Of a stretch of DNA of 44,572 nucleotides, positions 7,590 through 14,611 are shown piece by piece (the stretch's first letter is position 1; each line of letters begins with the position of its first letter). A program made the translations under genes and the position numbers. The stretch spans positions 1 through 44,572 of the forward strand of contig JAOARW010000007.1 of the NCBI GenBank assembly GCA_025210475.1, given 5' to 3'. The notes beneath the pieces were generated by a model. The model made no database searches, had not been told where the DNA came from, and saw nothing but the letters and a program-made list of their open reading frames with translations. This DNA is from Carboxylicivirga sp. Lineage in GTDB: Bacteria > Bacteroidota > Bacteroidia > Bacteroidales > Marinilabiliaceae.

Positions 7590-10112
7590 ATGAAATTATC
7601 AAATAAAAAAGTTATTAAAGTAAAATACCAATGCGCATTCTTAATTGCCTTTTTAATTTGTCATATGGGTATGTCGCAGGTAACAGGATTGAGTGATTAT
7701 GAAATCTTTCTTGATCCGGGGCATGCTCAAAAAGAGAATATGGGCTTATATAATTATTCCGAGGCCGAAAAAGTATTGCAGGTGGCACTCGAGTTAAAGA
7801 ATATGTTCGAAACGCAAACCGATATTGCAAAGGTGCATATGTGTCGTTTAAATGATAATGATCAGATATCATTATCGGCCCGCACAGATTTGGCTAACTC
7901 ATTATCGGTAGACTTTTATTATTCCATTCATAGTGATGCGGGTTCGCCAAGTGCCAATAGTACGTTAACTTTATCCGGAGGATATAATAAGGATGGGGTA
8001 ACCATTGAAAAGGCACCAAATGGAGGAAAAGCTTTTGGTGAAATATTAGTTGAAGACCTTACCGGTACGATGCGTATTTCAACCAGGGGGCATTATACTG
8101 ATCGGGTGTATTATCAGGGAAATGTATCGACTCATACCAATCAGTGGCCTTATTTGTATGTTAATCGCACAACAAATATGGCTTCGTTATTGAGTGAGGC
8201 GGGTTTTCATACCAATCCTGGTCAGCAAATGCGCAACCTTAATGCGGAATGGAAAAAAATGGAGGCTTTGTCGGCTTTTCGTTCGTTTTTACAGTTTAAA
8301 GGTATTGATCGGCCGGCGATTGGCATTGTTGCTGGAGTTGTTACGGATGAAGATACGGGATTGCCTGTTAATGGGGTAGATGTGAAAATTGGTGATAAAA
8401 CCTACACTACCGATTCTTATGAGTCATTGTTTAAGAATTATTCTTCCGATCCAGAGGCCTTGCGTAATGGGTTTTATTTCATTGAAGGGCTGGCTCCTGG
8501 AGCAAGTGTGGAGGTTGAGTTTACGTCGTCTGAATATCAAACTAAAACAAGAAATATTGTTTTAGGCTCAAATCCGAATGGTAAGACTGATGAAAATATT
8601 CAGTTCGTTGATGTTACTTTAACAAGTACAGCGGCACCACAGGTAGTCAGTGTTACTGTTGAGGAGGGAGAGTTAACGTCTGTTGTGCCTGGTAAGTATC
8701 TGAAGGTGAGTTTTAGTCGTAAAATGGATCGCACTACGGTAGAGCAGGCTATATCGATCAATCCGGCTGCTGCATTGACCTATTTCTGGCTTGATGATTT
8801 TACATTGAAGGTTGAAACAGGTCAACTGGCATTTGCAACTGATTATTCATTGAAATTAGATGGTGCAATTGCTAAAAATAGTTTAACCAATCAGTTTCTG
8901 GATGGTGATGCCAGTGGAGAGGCAGGTGGTGATTATAATGTCGAGTTTACAACATCTCCTCAAGATCTTAGTGCACCACTTGTTGTTCAGCAATGGCCTG
9001 AAAATAATGAAGTGTGTGCTGAATTGCGACCATTGATTCGCTTTGTGTTTGATGAAAAATTGGATGACTCAAGTGTTTCCAATAGTGTTGTTTCAGTGGT
9101 TTCTAAATCCAACTCTGTTACAGTTACGGGGGAGGTACAACATGCGATTGTCGGTGGTCAAAGTGTATTGCACTTTTTTCCTTCTCAGGATATGATTAAT
9201 GATGAGTCTTATATCTTGACTTTAAAGGCCGGGATACGGGATCTATATGGCAATGCAATTGATGCTCATGTGACTGAATTTACCATTAATGAAATGGAAT
9301 TAAATCAGATTACGGTTATTGATGATTTCGAATCGGGTATAGTTAGTTGGTGGAAGCCTCAGGCGTCGGGTTCAACAACTGGTATTGTAACAGAGCAAAC
9401 GGATTATAGTCATGAAGCAGCTATTACTGTTAAGTCCATTGAAAGTGCTGGTAGTATGAAAATGAGTTATGGTTGGCTGTCAGCAGGAAGTGGCTATATC
9501 AGAGAATACTTGCCGCCATCAGCTTCTCAGAATAGTAATCGTTTTGATACACGTCATGTTTTACAGATGTTTGTTTTTGGCGATGGTTCGGAAAATATGT
9601 TCAGGTTTATGATCAAAGATGGAAATCGAACGTATGAAGCTAGCGGTTGGTATACGGTTGATTGGATTGGATGGAAGTTGGTGAGTTGGGACTTGACTGC
9701 GGGAACATCTAATGCTTGGGTTAATGGAGATGGAGTTCTCGATGGAGATGATTTTTACATGGATGGAATTCACATAAAAACTGGCGCTTCAGGCAAGTTG
9801 TCGGGTAGTATTTATTTTGACGATTTACGTTATGCACAACGACGGGATTATGTGCCAACTTCTATGTCAAAGCTTGATAGGGAAATTGTAAAGGTTTATC
9901 CAAATCCAGTTCGTGATCAGTTGTTTATTGAAGTACCTTCTGTTATTAAAAATGTTAAAATAATTGATCTTTCAGGTCGTATAGTAATAAGTCATACAAA
10001 AGGTTTATCAAAAAACATAATTAGTACTTCTTCTATTGATGAAGGTATTTATATCATACATATAGCTACTTCAGATGGTTTATATGTAGAAAAAATTAAT
10101 GTAATTAAGTAA
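7590..10112 (+). CDS. T9SS-secreted N-acetylmuramoyl-L-alanine amidase, multidomain
   Basis: This 840-residue secreted Amidase_3 enzyme would cleave the bond between MurNAc and L-Ala in peptidoglycan. Zinc-site residues are visible: His45 in LDPGHA, Glu58/Glu60 in YSEAEK and His114 in YYSIHSDA, with the catalytic Glu203 in LLSEAGFHTNP. A carboxypeptidase-regulatory-like beta-sandwich follows (about 245-345), then two Ig-like (Big_5/SbsA type) domains (about 350-455 and 460-565). Next come a beta-sandwich carbohydrate-binding-like region (about 570-750) and a T9SS type A tail starting near VKVYPNPVRDQLFIE. ATG 7590 is preferred over the TTG three codons upstream. It is the last gene before a strong terminator. 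The T9SS tail makes it extracellular, so the target is probably exogenous peptidoglycan. Confidence 0.9.
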   Translation: MKLSNKKVIKVKYQCAFLIAFLICHMGMSQVTGLSDYEIFLDPGHAQKENMGLYNYSEAEKVLQVALELKNMFETQTDIAKVHMCRLNDNDQISLSARTDLANSLSVDFYYSIHSDAGSPSANSTLTLSGGYNKDGVTIEKAPNGGKAFGEILVEDLTGTMRISTRGHYTDRVYYQGNVSTHTNQWPYLYVNRTTNMASLLSEAGFHTNPGQQMRNLNAEWKKMEALSAFRSFLQFKGIDRPAIGIVAGVVTDEDTGLPVNGVDVKIGDKTYTTDSYESLFKNYSSDPEALRNGFYFIEGLAPGASVEVEFTSSEYQTKTRNIVLGSNPNGKTDENIQFVDVTLTSTAAPQVVSVTVEEGELTSVVPGKYLKVSFSRKMDRTTVEQAISINPAAALTYFWLDDFTLKVETGQLAFATDYSLKLDGAIAKNSLTNQFLDGDASGEAGGDYNVEFTTSPQDLSAPLVVQQWPENNEVCAELRPLIRFVFDEKLDDSSVSNSVVSVVSKSNSVTVTGEVQHAIVGGQSVLHFFPSQDMINDESYILTLKAGIRDLYGNAIDAHVTEFTINEMELNQITVIDDFESGIVSWWKPQASGSTTGIVTEQTDYSHEAAITVKSIESAGSMKMSYGWLSAGSGYIREYLPPSASQNSNRFDTRHVLQMFVFGDGSENMFRFMIKDGNRTYEASGWYTVDWIGWKLVSWDLTAGTSNAWVNGDGVLDGDDFYMDGIHIKTGASGKLSGSIYFDDLRYAQRRDYVPTSMSKLDREIVKVYPNPVRDQLFIEVPSVIKNVKIIDLSGRIVISHTKGLSKNIISTSSIDEGIYIIHIATSDGLYVEKINVIK

Positions 10113-10132
10113 TTATATCATATTATATAAAT

Positions 10133-10168
10133 GCCACATTCTTTATTTTTGAGAGTGTGGCTTCTTTT
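10133..10168 (+). terminator. Rho-independent terminator after amidase gene
   Basis: The stem GCCACATTC (10133-10141) / GAGTGTGGC (10153-10161) has one G-U pair and is followed by TTCTTTTT. It ends the propeller-amidase transcription unit. Confidence 0.85.
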
Positions 10169-10254
10169 TATGTGTATAATTATTAGATATGATGATTGTA
10201 GTGTACATGTAATAGGTAAAATATTAAAATATGTAAAAATTACAGAGTTAAATT

Positions 10255-10285
10255 TTGAATTATATCTATTTATATAATATATTTG
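10255..10285 (+). promoter_or_regulatory. Bacteroidetes-type promoter for the T9SS cargo gene
   Basis: TTG at 10255-10257, a 20-nt spacer and TATATTTG at 10278-10285 match the Bacteroidetes housekeeping consensus (TTG, 19-21 nt, TAnnTTTG) exactly. The start of transcription would be near 10290, about 50 nt before the ATG. Confidence 0.7.
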
Positions 10286-10338
10286 ACACGAAGTAATATG
10301 TATGACATATTAATAAAATATCAATAAGCTAAAATTAC

Positions 10339-11706
10339 ATGAATATGAAAAGATTTTCTACTATTTTATTTTTGACCCTGATTGTCACTGGCTTATCAGC
10401 ACAAGAAGTGAAGGTATCAGAATTATGGAACCATTCCGCAATGGCTAATAAAGTAACTGATCCGCTAACGGGAAACCAGAGTGAAGGAGATGCTCCTGAT
10501 TGGATGGGTGATGTAACAGAGAGAAGGATGATGACCTTTGGAGATAGGGTTTATGTTGCATCTCGTAAGGTAAATAAAATACTTGTTTTTGATCTTTATA
10601 CAGGAACTCTTCTGGCAGACGAGGTTATAGATTTGGATATGGATGTAATTACAGGTAGCTTTTATAAGTTTAATGACTTAGGCTTTACCTCAACAGGTGA
10701 TCTTGTGCTTGGTAGTATGACATTAAACATAGCAACTACTGAGTATAAGGTATATTTGATGAAAGCCAATGGTTCCGGAGGATTTGATGCTCCTGAGAAT
10801 ATTATTACCTATACTGCGCCTGCGGAAGATCCTGAAGTGAAACTTAGAGTTGGAGATGGTTTTGGTGTTTACGGAGATATTGCCGATGGAGATGGATATA
10901 TAATTACAGGATCAAATGATGTTCCCGCAAGAGTTTATCGCTGGAATGTGAATGATGGTGTAGTTAATCAGACACCTTCTGTTTTTGGAATTCAAACCGT
11001 ATATCCGGCCCCTGCTCCAGGCGCAGATCCAAAGATTGGAATTAATCCTAAATTTTGGCCGGTAAATGATAATCTGGTTTGGATTGATGGAAAAACGATT
11101 TTTCCAGGACTTTATGATATGGATGGAAATTTGGTTAGTGGTTTTAGTGGAGATAGTCGTCCTTATTCTGATATTTCAGGTGTTTGTTACTTTAACTTTA
11201 AAGGGAGGGATTTTGTTTGGTGCCCTAATTCAAACCATGCATTTCCGTCTGATGCTCCTAAAGCAGCGTTTGAATTATTTGAAGCACCGGCTACAGGCTG
11301 GGGAGATGCGGTATCGCACGGAACATACCCTACTGAAGGTCTTGGGACGAAGACTAATAGTTCATATGCAGCTCCTGTAAGTTGTGAAGTAAAGGCTGAT
11401 AAGGTGATTATGGTTTGTATGTCTCCTAAAAATGGATTAGCTGCATATGAGATGATAATTTCAAGTGCAACGGCTATTGGTGATAAAGAAGAATCTACGG
11501 TTGATATGTATCCTAATCCAGCAACCGATGTTGTTAATTTCACTGAAGAGATGACGGAAGTGGAAGTGTTGGATATGGCTGGTAAGCTTGTTAAGCGTGC
11601 ATATAATACGAAGCAGGTTAATATCTCGGCGTTGAAAGGGCTGTATATGGTTAGAGCAACGGATAAGCAAGGGGCTTCTATGGTTAAGAAGTTAATTGTT
11701 CGATAG
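10339..11706 (+). CDS. T9SS-exported protein, beta-propeller-like, function unknown
   Basis: This 455-residue protein has a signal peptide ending LSAQ (about residue 22). The body shows repeated beta-strand patterns such as FGDRVYVASRKVNKILVFD and DGYIITGSNDVPARVYRWN, suggestive of a propeller. A type A T9SS sorting domain fills the last 75 residues (VDMYPNPATDVVNFTEE to KLIVR). I do not recognise a catalytic motif. It may belong to one of the Bacteroidetes DUF families with seven-bladed folds, but no specific family is claimed. It has its own consensus promoter and terminator and is thus a single-gene unit between the amidase and the CE2-type esterase. The spacing suggests a surface protein of the same lifestyle, not necessarily the same regulon. 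Confidence 0.75.
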   Translation: MNMKRFSTILFLTLIVTGLSAQEVKVSELWNHSAMANKVTDPLTGNQSEGDAPDWMGDVTERRMMTFGDRVYVASRKVNKILVFDLYTGTLLADEVIDLDMDVITGSFYKFNDLGFTSTGDLVLGSMTLNIATTEYKVYLMKANGSGGFDAPENIITYTAPAEDPEVKLRVGDGFGVYGDIADGDGYIITGSNDVPARVYRWNVNDGVVNQTPSVFGIQTVYPAPAPGADPKIGINPKFWPVNDNLVWIDGKTIFPGLYDMDGNLVSGFSGDSRPYSDISGVCYFNFKGRDFVWCPNSNHAFPSDAPKAAFELFEAPATGWGDAVSHGTYPTEGLGTKTNSSYAAPVSCEVKADKVIMVCMSPKNGLAAYEMIISSATAIGDKEESTVDMYPNPATDVVNFTEEMTEVEVLDMAGKLVKRAYNTKQVNISALKGLYMVRATDKQGASMVKKLIVR

Positions 11707-11726
11707 TTTTTATTGTAATAATTATA

Positions 11727-11761
11727 AATAGGACTTGTCTTCAGAGGTAAGTCCTATTTTT
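11727..11761 (+). terminator. Rho-independent terminator after T9SS cargo gene
   Basis: The stem AATAGGACTT (11727-11736) / AAGTCCTATT (11749-11758) has 10 perfect pairs and is followed by TTT within a T-rich run. Confidence 0.85.
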
Positions 11762-12080
11762 GTATTTGTTAAAGTAGGTGGCCGTGTTAATTTTTTGATA
11801 AGATGTATTGTTTTTGGGGGCTTATGAGATGGTATTTGAAGAAAGAAGTGCGTGTGTATGAAACGACCATGCGAATTTGATTAGCCAAGTTTTACCCACG
11901 GGTGGATGATCAAATTTATTTGGGAGTTACATGCCGCAGGGTGGAGATAAGTTCTGGCAAATGAAAATAAATTTAACAGATGAAACAAGCATGTAAATTT
12001 TAATCATGAAATTAACACAAAGAGTAATGATTAAAATTTCTTGAGCGTTCCATGTGACAACTGAAAGAAAATTTACACAC
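11762..12080. other. Intergenic region with nested inverted repeats
   Basis: This stretch of 319 nt has no credible gene. It contains AATTTGAT (11874-11881) / ATCAAATT (11909-11916) enclosing ACCCACGGGT, and a perfect 13-bp inverted repeat AAATTTTAATCAT (11995-12007) / ATGATTAAAATTT (12027-12039). The second repeat lies 41 nt before the esterase start and could be an operator or an mRNA hairpin. A GTG at 12054 would add nine residues to the esterase but gives a poor signal peptide. Confidence 0.5.
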
Positions 12081-13163
12081 ATGAAAATAAAATTTTGGGC
12101 TGGGGTAATTATGATGCAGTTTGGTTTAATAAGTTTATTGGCTCAAACGAAAGAGGTGAGCGCGGGGAATTCAGCTTTTACTTTCTCCGGGCGTTTTGAT
12201 TTCTCTAATCCTGAAGAAGTGCGATATGATTGGCCTGGAGCATCCATTTATTTTAAGTTTACGGGTGATCAACTGGCCTTTGTGATGGAGGGTGGTGAGC
12301 GCAATTATTTTAATGTTTTTGTTGATGGTAAACAGAAGGAAGTAATTCATGTTCCTAATGATACTGTTTATTGGATAAATGGAATAAAGGGTAAGCGCTG
12401 GCATGTTTGTTGTTTGCAAAAACGAACGGAAGGAGAAATGGGAACTGCTTTGTTCAAAGGAGTCAGGATTGGTGCGAATGAGAAGTTAATGTCAGTTGAT
12501 TCTTTGCCTGATCGCAGGATTGAATTTATAGGAAACTCAATTACTTGTGGTTATGGTACAGAAGGGGTGTCGCCTGAAGAAGACTTTTTACCTGAGACGG
12601 AAAATGTCAATAAATCATATGCATCTTTTATTGCGCGTGCGTTCGAAGCTGAGTGTTATGTGACGGCTCATTCGGGCTTGGGTGTTGTTCGTAATTATGG
12701 AGACAAAAAGAGAGTCTCAACCGAAATGGCAACTCTGCCTCAGCGATATCATCAGTTGTTGGATATGGATGCAAGTAGTTGTTGGAATTTTTCATCCTGG
12801 CAGCCTCATGTGGTAATTATTAATTTGGGTACTAATGATTATTCAACCAACGTAGCGCCGGATAAGGCTGTTTTTGTAGATCGTTATATGACGTTTATGC
12901 GTCAGGTACGTGAGTATTATGGTGATGTTCCTGTGTTTTGCGTTAGTGGTCCAATGGTTAATGAGCCGGCTTATTCGAATGTAAAAGAGGTGGTGGAATC
13001 ATCGCGATTGATTTATAATGACAAGCATCTGTATTTTATTGGTCTGCCTTCTTTTTTACTCAATAAAACAAGTGATCTGGGATCTGATTATCATCCATCC
13101 TATCGTGGGCAGCTTAAGATGGCGCGCCATATTATTCCTGCTATAGCGAATGTTATGCAGTAG
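12081..13163 (+). CDS. Secreted CE2-type SGNH acetylesterase
   Basis: This 360-residue protein begins with a signal peptide ending SLLAQ (about residue 22). Residues about 25-130 form the beta-sandwich that precedes the SGNH domain in carbohydrate esterase family 2. The catalytic domain shows IEFIGNSITCGYG (nucleophile Ser153), the block III motif GTND, and a C-terminal SDYHPS with Asp336 and His338. The arrangement GxSITCGYG is characteristic of CE2. Known CE2 enzymes remove O-acetyl groups from sugars. With an amidase and a GHL10 enzyme upstream, O-acetylated peptidoglycan is one candidate substrate, but xylan or other acetylated glycans are equally compatible. ATG 12081 is chosen over GTG 12054 because it begins the signal peptide. 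Confidence 0.85.
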   Translation: MKIKFWAGVIMMQFGLISLLAQTKEVSAGNSAFTFSGRFDFSNPEEVRYDWPGASIYFKFTGDQLAFVMEGGERNYFNVFVDGKQKEVIHVPNDTVYWINGIKGKRWHVCCLQKRTEGEMGTALFKGVRIGANEKLMSVDSLPDRRIEFIGNSITCGYGTEGVSPEEDFLPETENVNKSYASFIARAFEAECYVTAHSGLGVVRNYGDKKRVSTEMATLPQRYHQLLDMDASSCWNFSSWQPHVVIINLGTNDYSTNVAPDKAVFVDRYMTFMRQVREYYGDVPVFCVSGPMVNEPAYSNVKEVVESSRLIYNDKHLYFIGLPSFLLNKTSDLGSDYHPSYRGQLKMARHIIPAIANVMQ

Positions 13164-13225
13164 CACTACGACGATGGTGAAGTGAGTCAGTTTATGTATT
13201 AATATATGGGATTTGTGGGTTGTGT

Positions 13226-13261
13226 AAAATAACCTCTTAAAATCAGTCTTTGAGTTATTTT
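13226..13261. terminator. Possible bidirectional terminator between convergent genes
   Basis: AAAATAACCTC (13226-13236) pairs with GAGTTATTTT (13252-13261) with one bulge, and A/T runs flank both sides. It would serve the esterase on the + strand and hydE on the - strand. Confidence 0.45.
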
Positions 13262-13267
13262 AAAATT

Positions 13268-14362
13268 TTATTGCTTCTTTTTTGTTCTGTTGAAATAATG
13301 TTTCGAATCTCCCCATTCGTCATAGCCAATTTCACGACCAGCCATCTCTACGCGTATGCTCAGGCAGTTTGAGCAGTCTTCGGCGCCTTCGTCAGTGCAG
13401 GGTTTGTTTTCGTATAGGGTGTAATCTTTGCGGTGAATGGTTGGTGTGATGTTAGGCATAATAACATTCGCACCGTAACGTAAAGCTTTTTCGCGCCCCA
13501 TTGGATCAATGGCCTGCAGGGCGGTAGCGGCAGCAATATTTATATCGGGCATTAATAATCTTAATGCAGCAATCATGTTTAGTGAAACATCGAAGCGTCG
13601 TTGGAGCGACCATAGTGCATCTTTATGCTCGTATAGAGGTGTTTCGGTGTGTTCGATAAATGGCCCCATGCCAACCATGTCTATGTTCATCTCTTTAAAA
13701 AATAAAAGATCGTTGGCCAAATCTTCATAGGATTGATAGGGGAGCCCAATCATAACACCAGTTCCTGTTTGGTAGCCGATCTTCTGAAGTGATTTCAGGC
13801 AATTGATTCGGGTTTCAAAGTTGTGCTTCTCGTCTTCGGGATGAATTTTATAGTATAAATCACGATTGGAGCTTTCAATTCGTAAGAGGTATCGGTGAGC
13901 ACCGGCATCGAACCATTCTTTATAAACATCTTCGCTTTGTTCGCCAAGGGAGATTGTTATGCCTAGTTCGCCGTTGGTTGCATTTTTTATTTCTTTTAGC
14001 AAGTGGGTAATGCGTTCAGTAAAAGCTTTGTCACTTCTTTCACCTGATTGCAAAACCAGGGAGCCGTATTTATTTTGGTGAGCAAAGATGGCAGCATCGA
14101 TAATGGATTTATCATCGATATCATAACGTTCAGATTGGGTGTTGCTCTTCCGGATGCCGCAATAATAGCAGTCTTTGGTGCAGTAATTTGAAAATTCAAC
14201 AAGTCCTCTGAAAAAAACTTTTTTACCCAAGGAGTCGACATAATTATTGCCAATACTCTTAAGGAAGAAATTCCTTTCTTCACCTTCGAGTCCGATTAAG
14301 AAGCTTAGGTCTTTTGCTGTAAGCGCTTGTTTGTTAATTATATTGATGATCTTGTTGTTCAC
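13268..14362 (-). CDS. hydE: HydE, radical SAM maturase of [FeFe]-hydrogenase
   Basis: This 364-residue radical SAM enzyme has the SAM-cluster motif C61-TKD-C65-YY-C68 within LVEFSNYCTKDCYYCGIRKS. HydE-typical segments follow: TGTGVMIGLPYQSYEDLAND and MVGMGPFIEHTETPL. Near the C-terminus CTDEGAEDCSNC matches the accessory cluster site seen in many HydE proteins. HydE acts with HydF and HydG to build the H-cluster of [FeFe]-hydrogenase. BioB and PylB relatives lack this combination of motifs. No hydF, hydG or hydrogenase gene is in the window, so hydE is unlinked here. It is divergent from the ADP-forming acyl-CoA synthetase, and the shared intergenic region carries a palindrome. Confidence 0.92.
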   Translation of the reverse strand: MNNKIINIINKQALTAKDLSFLIGLEGEERNFFLKSIGNNYVDSLGKKVFFRGLVEFSNYCTKDCYYCGIRKSNTQSERYDIDDKSIIDAAIFAHQNKYGSLVLQSGERSDKAFTERITHLLKEIKNATNGELGITISLGEQSEDVYKEWFDAGAHRYLLRIESSNRDLYYKIHPEDEKHNFETRINCLKSLQKIGYQTGTGVMIGLPYQSYEDLANDLLFFKEMNIDMVGMGPFIEHTETPLYEHKDALWSLQRRFDVSLNMIAALRLLMPDINIAAATALQAIDPMGREKALRYGANVIMPNITPTIHRKDYTLYENKPCTDEGAEDCSNCLSIRVEMAGREIGYDEWGDSKHYFNRTKKKQ

Positions 14363-14416
14363 GATTTTTCCCTTTTTAGATTGGGTAAAAATAAGAAAAA
14401 AACAGAAGTATTTGGT

Positions 14417-14445
14417 TTGTAAATTGAATCATTCGTGTATTTTTG
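14417..14445 (+). promoter_or_regulatory. Candidate promoter for ADP-forming acyl-CoA synthetase
   Basis: TTG at 14417-14419, an 18-nt spacer and TATTTTTG at 14438-14445 fit the Bacteroidetes consensus apart from a spacer one nt short. The inferred start would be near 14450, inside the palindrome at 14451-14465, giving a leader of about 160 nt. Confidence 0.5.
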
Positions 14446-14450
14446 CGCAG

Positions 14451-14465
14451 GTAACAATTTGTTAC
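14451..14465. promoter_or_regulatory. 15-bp perfect palindrome, candidate operator
   Basis: GTAACAA-T-TTGTTAC is a perfect palindrome in the region between hydE and the acyl-CoA synthetase gene. It follows a -7-like element by 5 nt, so a bound regulator would overlap the transcription start. GTAAC/GTTAC half-sites are compatible with a Crp/Fnr-family protein, but the binder is not known. Confidence 0.5.
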
Positions 14466-14611
14466 TTATTGTTGTGTTGGGTTGGCTTTGTTGTGTGTAA
14501 TGGTCTTTATATATAGGTGTTTTGGCAACTTATGATTTTTATCACTCGAAAGCATGACTTTGGTTAAAAAAATGCCCAAATTGCAACTTAATTGAACAAA
14601 ACATTAAACAA

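Noticed and set aside
11066..11543. Overlapping frames on both strands within the T9SS cargo gene
   Set aside because: They are frame shadows of a gene with a clear signal peptide and sorting domain, and have no domains of their own.
11762..12053. Possible small RNA gene in the nested inverted repeats
   Set aside because: There is no promoter match and no terminator, so the region is only described as repeats.
12054..12080. Upstream GTG start for the esterase
   Set aside because: The extra nine residues precede a good signal peptide starting at ATG 12081 and would place charged residues before it.
14451..14465. Rex-type redox operator
   Set aside because: Rex sites have TTGT half-sites pointing inward, as in TTGTnA...TnACAA. 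Here the order is reversed (TAACAA then TTGTTA), so Rex is not supported.
14247..14516. Open frame of 89 codons on the + strand upstream of the acyl-CoA ligase
   Set aside because: Its first third is antisense to hydE and the rest crosses the promoter and palindrome. It has no recognisable domain and low-complexity hydrophobic content.
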